The translations under genes and the position numbers were made by a program. DNA of 64,000 nucleotides, from assembly GCA_001972305.1 (NCBI GenBank), contig BDDD01000058.1:820353-884352 (forward strand), written 5' to 3'. Below the pieces are notes generated by a model. That model had not been told where the DNA came from and searched no databases. It saw only the letters and a list, made by a program, of their open reading frames with translations. Shown here one piece after another: positions 45,924-56,573 of this stretch. The stretch is from Cephalotus follicularis. Lineage: Eukaryota > Streptophyta > Magnoliopsida > Oxalidales > Cephalotaceae. The first letter of the stretch is position 1; each line of letters begins with the position of its first letter.

Positions 45924-46275
45924 GGACGTCGATCCCTTTGCCCATGGGCATCGATGTCTTTCACTTTGGGATGTAGCCTCCTCGTTTTCGCATCAAAGAC
46001 ATCGACGTCTTTGAAAGGCGTCGACGTCTTTTGCTTGAGATTCCTTTCCTCAGAGACGGCGTCGACGCGAGACATCGATGCGTATTCCCAGGCCATCTTC
46101 ACTGAAACGCGTCGACGTCTTTGTCCAAGGACATCGACGTCTTCGGCCAAATTGAGAAAGACATCGACGTCTTTGAAAGACGTCGACGTCTTTGAAAGAC
46201 GTCGACGTCTTTCTACCATTTCAAAAGCATGCCGTGATACGCATCAACGTCTTGTGTTAAAGACATCGACGCCTT
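45924..46275. repeat. GTCGAC palindrome array in LTR-B2 ('GAC' dialect)
   Basis: Dense copies of GACRTCGACGTCTTT. Two perfect 18-bp palindromes, AAAGACGTCGACGTCTTT, lie at 46176-46193 and 46195-46212. The same 18-mer is in the otherwise different LTR-X at 871-888. Parallel arrays lie at about 52580-52855 and 53590-53925 in the 3' copies. Confidence 0.9.
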
Positions 46276-47820
46276 TCGGGCAGAGTGGAATTTTTTAACT
46301 ATTAAAGCTGGTTTTTCAAACCTTTTCACATTGCCGCTTGACCGGAACCTCACTTGAGGTATTCAAGCGTTTAAAATACAGTTTTCAATGGTTTTCAAAG
46401 ATCGAATTGATAGAATGATAGAGTGACAGCTTCAGCCATAGGTGATGAATCAGTGACTTTCGTTGACAAAATAGATGTTCATTCCTATTCCGTCGATCCG
46501 ATTGTCACCGCCTAGCGGCTACTGATTGTACTGATTGATTGTTTGCTTGGGTTATAGGTGTTGTTGTGAGTCTAAGTCAGTAAAATGGATGCGCGCTCCC
46601 ATCCCTCCATTAGGCACCACCACTTATCGGTTTTGCTTCGACGTTGTATTGATACAATGATCGGTTGCTTGAGTCGTGAGTGTTGATGCGAGCCTAAGTC
46701 GGTAGGATGGACGCACGTTCCCATTTCTCCATTAGACACCTCCACTTATTGACTTTACCCAATACTGTATTGACTCGATTGATTGATTAATTGTATTGTA
46801 TGGATCCTATACAGCGACCTTATGATTCGTGTCGGCATGGTAGGTCATTGACTCTGTCCACGTATTCCGCCGATCGTTTCACTTATTGTATTGTATTGAC
46901 CCACTGACGAGCTGTACCGATTGATTGTCGATTGATGATGCTCCCTTGAGGCCGTAGCTCCCTAACGGTATCAGTAGCTCCCTCGGTCGTAGCTCATCGA
47001 GACTGTATTGACCCAGCCATAGGCTGGAAGATCTATGAGTCCCAGACCTGATCAATCTGAGAACCGTAGATAGATCTCCCACCCTTTTTGAAGGACTACC
47101 TTCCGTGGGATTGATCACCGCTAACCGATTGACATTGTATTGACCCGATCGTATGCTCTATAGGATATTGATTGATTGATTGGGTGTTTCATACACCACC
47201 ATTGAGTGTCTGCCATTGATTGATTGTTATAGATCCTATCCGTATGCTCTGTTATGGGCCACTGTCATACGGGTAGTCTGATTGCCAATTGTACATGTAC
47301 ATTTGACATGTCATGCATTGATATTGTACACTGCACCTTGATATTGTATAGATTGTCACCGATATTGCACATTGTACATGCATACATGCTGTAAGGGGTT
47401 TCTGCTTAGCCAGTGTGGCTAACCCCATCCTTCGGGGTGGGGTTGTGTTGTACCTTTGTGTGCGGCATAGGTAGGGTAGCAGGTAGCAGCGGACAGAATG
47501 ATTGAAGACTCGATGGGTCGCATGACTGCTTGGGCACCGCAGGACTAGTTATGAGATTGTAGTGAAGGATGGAAATGTATTGCATTGTAATACTGTATTG
47601 AAAGATTGATAATGATATTGTAAAAGACTAGTAATGTAAAGGAATTGTATTGTATTGCATCGTATGGATGAATCATTGTATTGTATCTTCCGCAAATGAT
47701 ATGTTTTGGAAAGTTTTAAGTTTTTCCGCATTTTTATATTGCTAGTCCCGACCATTGTATTGTGTATTGGATTGAGAGTAATGCCACGTGTCCGCCCTAC
47801 GGGCGCGGGGTGTTACAGTA

Positions 47821-47833
47821 TGGTATCAGAGAC
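47821..47833 (+). other. Primer binding site of element B2
   Basis: TGGTATCAGAGAC three bases after the LTR. Confidence 0.9.
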
Positions 47834-47984
47834 ATTGGTCGGCCTGCAAGCTAAGTATATAAATGTGTTGATTGAGATTAACTGAATGTATTTGCATGAT
47901 ATGTGTTCTTGCTTACTCATGCTATTGTTATTGGAAAAGGGGTTGATATTGGAATTGAAAGTGATTGCATCTGAGCATCCCGTC

Positions 47985-49421
47985 ATTGAGTCGTTTCCTA
48001 AAGTTGTAGCCTCCAGCATCTGTAGGACTTCCTGATTCTACTCTTGCTGAGTCTTGGCTAATCCATTTAGAGAAGACCCTTGAGGTCATGGGATGTGATG
48101 ATGAACAGAGATTGGTATTGGCAGTGTATATGCTCCAAGGAGAAGTTGAGCACTGGTGGGCTATGGTCAATACAGATTGGACAAGGAATGGTACAGTCCG
48201 CTCTTGGGATGCCTTCAAAAGAGAATTCTATTCAAGGTACTACCCTCATGTAGAGATAGACAGAGAGAGATTGAATTTACTAACTTTGTACAAGGAAGCA
48301 TGACAGTTGCTAAGTATGAGGCGAGGTTCACGCAGCTAGCCCGATCCGCCCCGTACTTAGTGGAAAGCGAAGAGCGTAGAGCAAAGAAGTTCCTTCAGGG
48401 ACTGAGATTGGATTTGAGGAGGCAACTGACCCCCTTCGGGTTGACCTCCATATCGGATATTCCTTCCTGAGCCATGAAGCTTGAGGATATTGCAACTAAG
48501 GCTAAACTGATGAGGAATGCAGCCCACACTAGGCCTACTCCTTCTTCTTGGCAGAGTGGTAGTGATAGTAGCAGTGCTAAATTGCAGAAGACTGATAGTA
48601 GCCCCTCACCTGGTTCTCAGGGTAGCAATCAGGGTAGCGAGAATCCGTCCCGTTCTCAGAGAAGAGGCAGAACGAGGAATGCACACCGAGGAGACCAATC
48701 TTCAGCACCTAGTCAGGATACACCCTCCAGATTTTCTAGGAGCGGTAATCAGAGTGCTATGGTTCCTTGTGTGCATTGTCAGAAGACTAACCATACTTCT
48801 GAGAATTGTAGATGGTTCTTGGGCCATTTATTGGTTTGTGGTGGTCCTGACCACATTGCTAGAGATTGTCCTCGGAGTTCTCATCCTAGAGGATTTGATC
48901 AGACACAGCGAGCACCGCCTCCACCGGGACCGACAGCTAGTGTACCGTCTTCTTCCTGTGGGACTTCGCAGTCCAGGGGGAAGTATCCTATGAGTTATGC
49001 TCCGACAGTTCAGGCTAGAGTGTTTGCTATGGAACCGAGTGCTGCAGCAGGGTCAGATGTTGTGATTGGAGGTACTATTCGACTCTTTCAGCTTCCAGCA
49101 CGGGTTCTTATTGATCAGGGTTCATCACATTCATTCATTGCATTGCATTTTGTCTCCCATGTTGGGTTGAGACCCGAGTTCCGTCCTTTCTTTATGGAGG
49201 TATCCACACCTCTCGGTGAGTCAACGACCACTGATCGAGTGTGTAGAGATTGTATTGTTGAGATTGATGATCGTTGCTTATTAGCCGATCTTATTGTTTT
49301 ACCGATGGATTGCCTAGATGTGATTTTTTTTGGTATGAATTGGTTGTCTACTAGCTTTGCTCAGGTGGATTGTCATCGGAAAGTAGTGGTTTTTAGTCCT
49401 CCGGGACGACCACCTTTTTGA
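47985..49421 (+). pseudogene. Element B2 gag and protease
   Basis: The capsid part (E-V-M-G-C-D-D-E-Q-R-L, H-W-W-A-M-V-N-T-D-W-T) changes frame near 48260 and has a stop at about 48468. A 315-residue open stretch at 48474-49421 follows: a serine-rich linker, an intact knuckle C-V-H-C-Q-K-T-N-H-T-S-E-N-C, and a second knuckle whose first cysteine is lost (L-L-V-C-G-G-P-D-H). The protease is L-I-D-Q-G-S-S-H-S-F, where the family has D-S-G, followed by V-I-F-F-G-M-N-W-L. The upstream nucleotides match element B closely, but the N-terminal gag start seen in B at 12476 is missing here. Confidence 0.85.
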
Positions 49422-49429
49422 TTTCTTGG

Positions 49430-50490
49430 CACCTTAGAGCCATTGTTTGTTCCGATGATTTCGGCTTTGCATGCGAACAGATTGTTACGACAGGGATGCC
49501 AGGGGTTTCCGGCACATGTGCTCGATACTGACAGATGGCGGCCGGAACTGGAGGATATTCCAGTGGTTTGCGAGTTCTGAGATGTTTTTCCTCGGGATTT
49601 GACGTTGTTGCCGCCAGACAGAGAGATAGGATTTATGATTGATTTCATACCAGGGACTGCACCAATTTCTCGAGCACCGTACCGAATGGCACCGATAGAA
49701 TTGAAAGAGTTAAAGATACAGTTACAGAATCTTCTCGAAAAAGGTTTTATAAGACCTAGTGCTTCACCCTGGGGAGCACCTATCCTTTTTGTCAAGAAGA
49801 AAGATGGATCGCTCCGTATGTGTATTGACTACCGACAGCTCAATAAAGTTACAGTGAAGGATAAGTACCATCTTCTGCACATTGATGAGCTGTTCGACCA
49901 GCTTAGAGGAGCGACAGTGTTTTCTAAGCTCGACTTGAGATCGGGCTACCACCAGTTGAAAGTCAGGCCAGAGGATGTTCCGAAGATGGCTTTCAAATTG
50001 AGATATGGCCATTATGAGTTCTTAGTTATGCCTTTTGGTGTGACTAATGCTCGTGCGGCTTTCATGGACCTGATGAATCGAGTGTTCAGATAATATTTGG
50101 ATCAGTTCATTGTAGTGTTCATTGACGACCTCTTGGTCTATTCCTGGACCGGTGAGGAGCATGCCTAGCACCTCTACATTGTATTGCAAACTTTGAGGGA
50201 TCACAGACTGTATGCCAAATTCGACAAGTGCGAGTTTTGGCTATCGGAGGTTGCTTTTCTAGGGCATATTATTTCTGGTGACGGTTTATCAGTGGATCCA
50301 TCGAAAGTCGAGGCAGTGAAAGATTGGAAACAACCGATGAATGCTTCCGAAGTTCACAGCTTCTTGGGTTTAGCAGGATATTATCGTCGGTTTGTTCAGG
50401 GATTTTCCCGTATTGCAACACCGTTGACCAGATTGACACAGAAGAATGCTGCCTTTGTATGGGATAGTGATTGTGAAAGAAGTTTTCAAG
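49430..50490 (+). pseudogene. Element B2 reverse transcriptase
   Basis: [46 protein letters not shown] (proline to arginine in T-N-A-P) and the catalytic F-I-D-D-L-L (about 50122) are present. Stops occur at about 49578, 50091 and 50165. The connection region ([21 protein letters not shown]) is open. It runs to S-F-Q-E-L, where RNase H should begin. Confidence 0.9.
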
Positions 50491-52072
50491 AATTGAACAT
50501 GAGACAGAGGAGGTGGTTTGATCTTCTTAATGATTATGATTGTGACATTGAACACCATCCTGGAAAAGCAAATGTCGCTGCAGATGCATTGAGTCGCAAG
50601 CTATCTTGTATGACTCTTTCCCATATTCAGGTGCAACCTGCATTGCTTGACCGGATTAGAGGTGCACAGGTAGTGGATATTGAATTACAGAAAGTGGCTA
50701 CTGCTATTGATGAAGGATTGAAACCCGATTTCTCTCTCTCTACAGATGGGTTATTGAGATACAGGAACAGAATTTGCATTCCAGCCAATAGCGAGTTGAA
50801 GGAAGAGCTTCTTTCTCAAGCTTATAAATCTCGTCTCTCTGTCCATCCAGGGAGTACGAAGATGTATCGTGATCTAAAAACTTAGCTATTGATGGGTTGG
50901 CATAAAGAGAGAAATCGCAGAGTTTGTATCGAGATGCCTCACTTGTCAGCAAGTTAAGGTAGAGCACCAGAGACCGGCAGGCTTGCTGCAGCTTTTGCTC
51001 ATTCCTGAGTGGAAATGGGAGCATATTACCATGGATTTCATGTCTGGGTTGCCTCTGACTCGTGACAGACATGATGGTATATGGGTTGTGGTCGATCGAC
51101 TCACGAAGTCGGCCCACTTTCTACCGATTCGGATGACTTATTCTAGAGAGAAGTTATCCAGATTGTTCATGAAAGAGATTGTTAAGGCACATGGAGCTCC
51201 TGTCAGCATTGTTTTGGACCGAGACTCTCGCTTCACTTCCGGGTTTTGGAGGAAGTTACAGGTAGCTATGGGTACAGAATTGAGTTTCAGCACTTCTTTT
51301 CATCCCCAAACAGATGGTTTGTCCGAAAGGACCATTCAGACATTGGAGGACATGCTTCGAGCATGCGTGCTAGACTTTGGGGGATAGTTGGGATGACTAC
51401 TTACATTTGATTGAGTTCTCATATAACAACAGTTATCACGAGAGCATGCATATGGCTCCCTATGAAACCCTATATGGTAGGAAGTGCCGATCGCCAGTTT
51501 GTTGGGATCAGGTCGGTGAAAAGAGTATTTTGGAGCCAGAGATTGTACAGATTACCGCAGAGAAAGTGAAATTGATAAGAGACCGACTGATTATTGCACA
51601 GAGTAGACAGAAAAGCTATGCTGATGTTCATCGCATAAGCTTGGAGTTTAGTGTTGGTGACCGTGTTTTCCTCAAAGTGTCGCCACTAAAGGAGTCATGA
51701 GATTCAGGAAGAAAGGAAAGCTTTCTCCTCATTTTATTGGACCTTTCGAGGTATTGGATCTGATTGGCCGACTTGCTTATAGGCTTACCTTGCCTCCAGC
51801 ATTGTCGGGAGTGCACGATGTGTTCCATGTTTCTTAGTTGAGGAGATATGTTCGAGATCCTTCACACATCATTGAGTATGGTTAGATTCAGTTGGAACCT
51901 GACATATCGTTTACAGAGACTCCTATACAGATTGTTGATCGACAGATCGGAGTATTGAGGAACAAGACCATCCCTTTGGTCAGTGTTCTATGGCAGTATC
52001 ATGGTTCTATGGAGCGCTCCTGGGAGCGCGAGGGTGAAATGAGAGAGACATATCCTTTCCTATTTGATTGAT
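50491..52072 (+). pseudogene. Element B2 integrase with RNase H deleted
   Basis: S-F-Q-E-L is followed directly by N-M-R-Q-R-R-W-F. Element B has 99 extra residues here containing all RNase H motifs, so the domain is removed in frame. Integrase keeps [12 protein letters not shown] and C-L-T-C-Q-Q-V with a frameshift and stop near 50880. The core has [16 protein letters not shown] and G-L-S-E-R-T, all three acidic residues. Frame changes near 51385 and 51690 and stops near 51836 and 51884 break the C-terminus. The end at E-T-Y-P-F-L-F-D matches element B. Confidence 0.9.
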
Positions 52073-52111
52073 TGATCGTTTGACCGATGAATCTGGGGAC
52101 CAGATTCCTTT

Positions 52112-52124
52112 AAGGAGGGGAGAA
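52112..52124 (+). other. Polypurine tract of element B2 (first 3' copy)
   Basis: AAGGAGGGGAGAA directly before TGTGACGACC at 52125. Confidence 0.9.
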
Positions 52125-52874
52125 TGTGACGACCCGAATTCCCTTTTGCACTGTTCATGCATACATCGTACCGTATTGCACCGTATTGGACCGTACTGAA
52201 TCGTATTGAATTGAGGTATTCATATACCTATTGATATTGTATTGATCATATGCATGTATAGTCGGGATTCTGGGCTGAGTTTCGAAGAGTTGGTCGAATT
52301 GACTATATAAGTCAATTTCTCACTCTTATCTCTTCATTCTTCACTCTTCTCCCTCTCTCTATCCTTCTCCCTCTCTCTCTCTCTCTTTTTAGGGTTTTTT
52401 AGTAAATCCTTGACCTAATTCTTAATAGAAAGATGGAAATGTTAAATTGAAGGTTGTAACTAGTTTTAATAACCTTAAAGAACAATTTTTAACCCTTGGT
52501 TTCTTAAACAATGGATTTGATTGGATTTTGGCTTGAAATTTGCTGGTTTTCTGCAGAAAAATCGGCCATTCCCAGCAAGGACGTCGATCCCTTTGCCCAT
52601 GGGCATCGATGTCTTTCACTTTGGGATGCAGCCTCCTCGTTTTCACAGCAAAGACATCGACGTCTTTGAAAGCCGTCGACGTCTTTTGCTTGAGATGCCT
52701 TTCCTCAGAGAAGGCGTCGACGCGAGACATCGATGCGTATTCCCAGGCCATTTTCACTGAAACGCGTCGACGTCTTTGTCCAAGGACATCGACGTCTTCG
52801 GCCAAATTGAGAAAGACATCGACGTCTTTGAAAGACGTCGACGTCTTTCTACCGTTTCAAAAGCATGCCGTGAT
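52125..52874 (+). repeat. First, incomplete 3' LTR copy of element B2
   Basis: Starts TGTGACGACCCG. The TATA inverted repeat is at 52299-52315. About 250 bases present in the 5' LTR between the CT-rich tract and TTTTTTAGTAAATCC are missing. It ends after AAGCATGCCGTGAT, in the middle of the LTR, where pol-end sequence restarts. Confidence 0.85.
52299..52315 (+). promoter_or_regulatory. LTR-B2 TATA box between inverted TTGACT half sites (first 3' copy)
   Basis: TTGACTATATAAGTCAA, identical to the other copies. Confidence 0.6.
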
Positions 52875-53106
52875 TGTTGATCGACAGATCATTTACAGAG
52901 ACTCCTATACAGATTGTTGATCGACAGATCAGAGTATTGAGGAACAAGACCATCCCTTTTGTCAGTGTTCTATGGTAGTATCATGGTTCTATGGAGCGCA
53001 CCTGGGAGCGCGAGGACGAAATGAGAGAGACATATCCTTTCCTATTTGATTGATTGATCGTTTGACCGATGAATCTGAGGACCAGATTCCTTTAAGGAAG
53101 GGAGAA
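52875..53106 (+). repeat. Second copy of the B2 pol end and polypurine tract
   Basis: Repeats about 51905-52124 (T-E/R-D-T-P-I-Q-I-V-D-R-Q-I to E-T-Y-P-F-L-F-D, then the purine tract AAGGAAGGGAGAA). At its start TTGTTGATCGACAGATC occurs twice, about 40 bases apart, suggesting a slipped or switched template at that word. Confidence 0.85.
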
Positions 53107-53270
53107 TGTGATGACCCGAATTCCCTTTTGTACTGTTCATGCATACATCGTACCGTATTGGACCATACTGAATCGTATTGAATTGAGGTATTCTTATACC
53201 TATTGATATTGTACTGATCATACGCATGTATAGTCGGGATTCTGGGCTGAGTTTCGGAGAGTTGGTCGAA

Positions 53271-53287
53271 TTGACTATATAAGTCAA
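53271..53287 (+). promoter_or_regulatory. LTR-B2 TATA box between inverted TTGACT half sites (terminal 3' copy)
   Basis: TTGACTATATAAGTCAA, identical to the other copies. Confidence 0.6.
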
Positions 53288-54189
53288 TTTCTCACTCTTA
53301 TATCTTCATTCTTCACTCTTCTCCCTCTCTCTATCCTTCTCCCTCTCTCTCTCTCTCTAGCTGGAGCCTCCATCTTCATCCCTTGCAGCCAGAATTGTTT
53401 TAGGGTTTTTTAGTAAATCCTTGACCTAATTCTTAATAGAAAGATGGAAATGTTAAATTGAAGGTTGTAACTAGTTTTAATAACCTTAAAGAATGATTTT
53501 TAACCCTTGGTTTCTTAAAGAATGGATTTTATTGGATTTTGTCTTGAAATTTGCTGGTTTTCTACAGAAAAATCGGCCATTGCCAGCAAGGACGTCGATC
53601 CCTTTGCCCATGGGCATCGATGTCTTTCACTTTGGGATGCAGCCTCCTCGTTTTCGAAGCAAAGACATCGACGTCTTTGAAAGGCGTCGACGTCTTTTGC
53701 TTGAGATGCCTTTCCTCAGAGAAGGCGTCGACGCGGGACATCGATGCGCATTCCCAGGCCATTTTCACTGAAACGCGTCGACGCCTTTGTCCAAGGACAT
53801 CGACGTCTTCGGTCAAATTGAGAAAGACCTCGACGTCTTTGAAAGACGTCGACGTCTTTCTACCGTTTTCAAAAGCATGCCTTGATATGCATCGACGTAT
53901 TTTGTTAAAGACATCGATGCCTTTCGGGCAGAGTGGAATTTTTTAACTATTAAAGCTGGTTTTTCAACCCTTTTCACATTACCGCTTGACCGGAACCTCA
54001 CTTGAGGTATTCAAGCGTTTAAAACATAGTTTTCAATGGTTTTCAAAGATCGAATTGATAGAATGATATAGTGACATCTTGAGCCATAGGTGACGACTCA
54101 GTGACTTTCGTTGACCAAATAGATGTTCATTCCTATTCCGTCGATCCGATTGTCACCGCCTAGTGGCTACTGATTGTACTGATTGATTG

Positions 54190-54866
54190 TGTTGATGACT
54201 TAGTCTCAATCCTTATTTTGATGATAACATATTTGCATTTAACAAGTTTACTTGTTGTGCAAGAAATTACAGTTCAAATATCAAAGCACAATACCATCTG
54301 CAGAAGAAGACATCGACTCTCAAGGAAAAACATCGACGTCCGTACGAAAGAAGTCGACTCCTTCCAAATAACATCAACGTCTTTAGTGTAAAATCAATTA
54401 CAAAGAAGACATCGTCCTTCCAATAATGACATCGACGTCCGTACCAAAAGACATCGACTACTTCCAAAAGACATCGACTACTTCCAAGATGACATCAACT
54501 ACTTCCAAGATAACATCGACGTTTTCTGTGCCTGAAGTCACTGTATTAAAATTGCAATTGAAGACATCGACGCCTTTCAATAGAGATCGACGCCATTTCC
54601 AGAGCTACCTACAAATTCCCAGAAAATGCATCGACTCCAAAGAAGAAGACGATGTGATGTTCAAATCTTCAATACCTGGAGATTTCCCAGAAAAGACATC
54701 GACGCCTTTCAAAAGTAGTCGACGTCTTTTTAAGTGAACAAGACCTGGGAAACCTGGAACGGCTAGTTCAGCCACTTCTAACGGCTACCAACTAAAAAGA
54801 CATCGACGCCTTTCACAAAGAAGTCGACGTCTTTATACCAGCAGACAAAATTCAATAATTGCAACT
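54190..54866 (+). repeat. SIRE-like copia LTR fragment inside the gypsy B2 LTR
   Basis: Begins exactly at a SIRE-type LTR start (TGTTGATGACTTAGTCTCAA; compare TGTTGACATTTATGTCTCAA at 56574) and continues TTTTGATGATAACATATTT. Then comes a long array of ACATCGACG(T/C)C units (54308-54835) in the 'GAC' dialect of the surrounding gypsy LTR, not the dialect of SIRE-1. The distal end of the copia LTR is missing. Confidence 0.75.
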
Positions 54867-55525
54867 AATAGGATATTGATTGATTGATTGGGTGTTTCAT
54901 ACACCACCATTGAGTGTCTGCCATTGATTGATTGTTATAGATCCTATTCGTATGCTCTGTTATGGGCCACTGTCATACGGGTAGTCTGATCGCCAATTGT
55001 ACATGTACATTTGCCATGTCATGCATTGATATTGTACACTGCACCTTGATATTGAATAGATTGTCACCGATATTGCACATTGTACATGCATACATGCTGC
55101 ATGGGGTTTTTGCTTAGCTAGTGTGGCTAACCCCATCCTTCGGGGTGGGGCTGTGTTGTACCTTTGTGTGCGGTATAGGTAGGGCAGCAGGTAGTAGCGG
55201 ACAGAAGGATTGAAGACTCGATGGATCGCATGACTGCTTGGGTACCGCAGGACTGGTTATGAGATTGTAGTGAAGGATGGAAATGTATTGCATTGTAATA
55301 CTGTATTGAAAGATTGATAATGATATTGTAAAAGACTAGTAATGTAAAGGAATTGTATTGTATTGCATCGTATGGATGAATCATTGTATTGTATCTTCCG
55401 CAAATGATATGTTTTGCAAAGTTTTAAGTTTTTCCGCATTTTTATATTCCTAGTCCCGACCATTGTATTGTGTATTGGATTGAGAGTAATGCCACGTGTC
55501 CGCCCTGCGGGCGCGGGGTGTTACA

Positions 55526-55934
55526 GAAACTGGACCCTAGGTAGAATGGGGTTTAAGAAGCATAAGAGTCTCGGGACTTGGATCCCTCGAGAGGAGGATT
55601 AGAATAGAGTAATTTGGGAAGAAGGTGAAGAAATGGGTGAAGAGGCTCAAGGAGAAGCCGCAAGTGAGGCACAATTTGCTCCAACTCCAAGTGCAAACTT
55701 GCCGAATAGTAATTTGAAAAATTGTTAGAAGCAATCAAAGAAATGAAGATGGACATTAAAACAATAAAGCGAAGGCAAGAGAGAATGGCAAGAAGACTTA
55801 TGGAGAAAGGAATGGTTGGCGACGAAAACTTAATTACGTCATCAAGCAAAGAAAATGAAGTTGTTCAAAGAGAAGATGAAGGAGCCACTGATGATCTCGA
55901 TGGAAACAACGAAGACGATCACATGGACGTTTGA
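55526..55934 (+). pseudogene. SIRE-1 third ORF, 3' part
   Basis: Rejoined to 45206 through the target duplication, the frame reads L-G-N-W-T-L-G-R-M-G-F-K-K-H-K. After a stop near 55600 and a one-base shift near 55720 it continues as a strongly charged coiled coil (E-A-I-K-E-M-K-M-D-I-K-T-I-K-R-R-Q-E-R-M) and an acidic tail (D-G-N-N-E-D-D-H-M-D-V) ending in TGA at 55932-55934. Total length of the undisturbed ORF would be about 400 residues. Confidence 0.75.
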
Positions 55935-56573
55935 GCCTTCATATTTTCATTTTGCATTTTGCATTTTCTGATGTTTGACAGTTATTTTAGTTTGGCATTT
56001 GTCTCTCAACGATGTTTGGACAGGTTGTAATTTTAATTAAGCATTGTGTTAAGTTTGATGTTTCAAAAACAATTTGGTTCTTGTAATGATTTTATTAAGT
56101 TTAAATATGATATGATGAAAACAACTAATACTTTGTATTGAATTGGTTGTTATATTTGAATGTTTTGATATTAAATATGATATGGTTGTTAATACTTTGT
56201 TTTGATGTTATGAAAAGATATATCTATTTGAATTATGATGCTTGTCAAAATAATAACAAGAAGAGGGAGAAATGAATTGATTTAATATTATGTCTAAACC
56301 TTTTTGAGATGATAACAAAAATAGGAAGAAAATATAGGAAGAATGACAAGTTAGAAAATAGTGGGGAGATGAAAATTGATAGGGAGAAAATAAAGGGGAA
56401 AATGACAAAGTTAAGAAAATACCCATTGTCACACTAAGGGGGAGCTAATGAATTAAGGGGGAGTCATGAGTTATGTGTTTCTTTAACTTATGCATTATTG
56501 TTATATTCTTTTAACTTGTAGAATCTCTATTTTAAAATGTAGCAAATTTTGTCATCATCAAAAAAGGGAAGAT
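55935..56573 (+). other. SIRE-1 3' untranslated region and polypurine tract
   Basis: AT-rich and non-coding. It has GGGGGAG tracts near 56440-56465 and ends AAAAAAGGGAAGA (about 56559-56571), the polypurine tract, just before the 3' LTR. TTTTGTCATCATCAAAAAAGGG immediately upstream is the pattern common before SIRE-type LTRs. Confidence 0.8.

Larger units (their letters stand above)
45212..47817 (+). repeat. 5' LTR of element B2 (about 2.6 kb)
   Basis: Starts TGTGACGACTCG and ends GGGGTGTTACA. TATA box at 45385-45401. Palindrome array at about 45924-46275. Two related segments of about 125 bp, beginning near 46540 and 46660 (TTGCTTGGGTTATAGGTG and TTGCTTGAGTCGTGAGTG), form an imperfect direct repeat. 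Frames at 45767-46298 lie in the palindrome array and read similarly on both strands because of its symmetry; they are not genes. Confidence 0.9.
45212..55525 (+). mobile_element. Gypsy element B2, inserted in the SIRE-1 third ORF
   Basis: A plus-strand element related to B. It has a 5' LTR at 45212-47817, a primer site at 47821, gag-protease at about 47985-49421, RT at about 49430-50490, a deleted RNase H, integrase at about 50500-52072 and a complex 3' end at 52125-55525. The 3' end has two LTR copies separated by a second copy of the pol end, with a piece of copia LTR inside the second. Confidence 0.9.
53107..55525 (+). repeat. Second, terminal 3' LTR copy of element B2 (chimeric)
   Basis: Starts TGTGATGACCCG and ends GGGGTGTTACA at 55525. 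TATA inverted repeat at 53271-53287, palindrome array at about 53590-53925. It also lacks the roughly 250 bases missing from the first 3' copy. The segment equivalent to about 46540-47155 of the 5' LTR is replaced by a SIRE-like LTR fragment (54190-54866). Confidence 0.85.

Noticed and set aside
45767..46298. Overlapping 150- and 137-residue frames, repeated at 52422-52920 and 53493-53946
   Set aside because: They arise from the palindromic GTCGAC array in the LTR, which reads almost alike on both strands. They are in U3/R/U5, not in a coding position.
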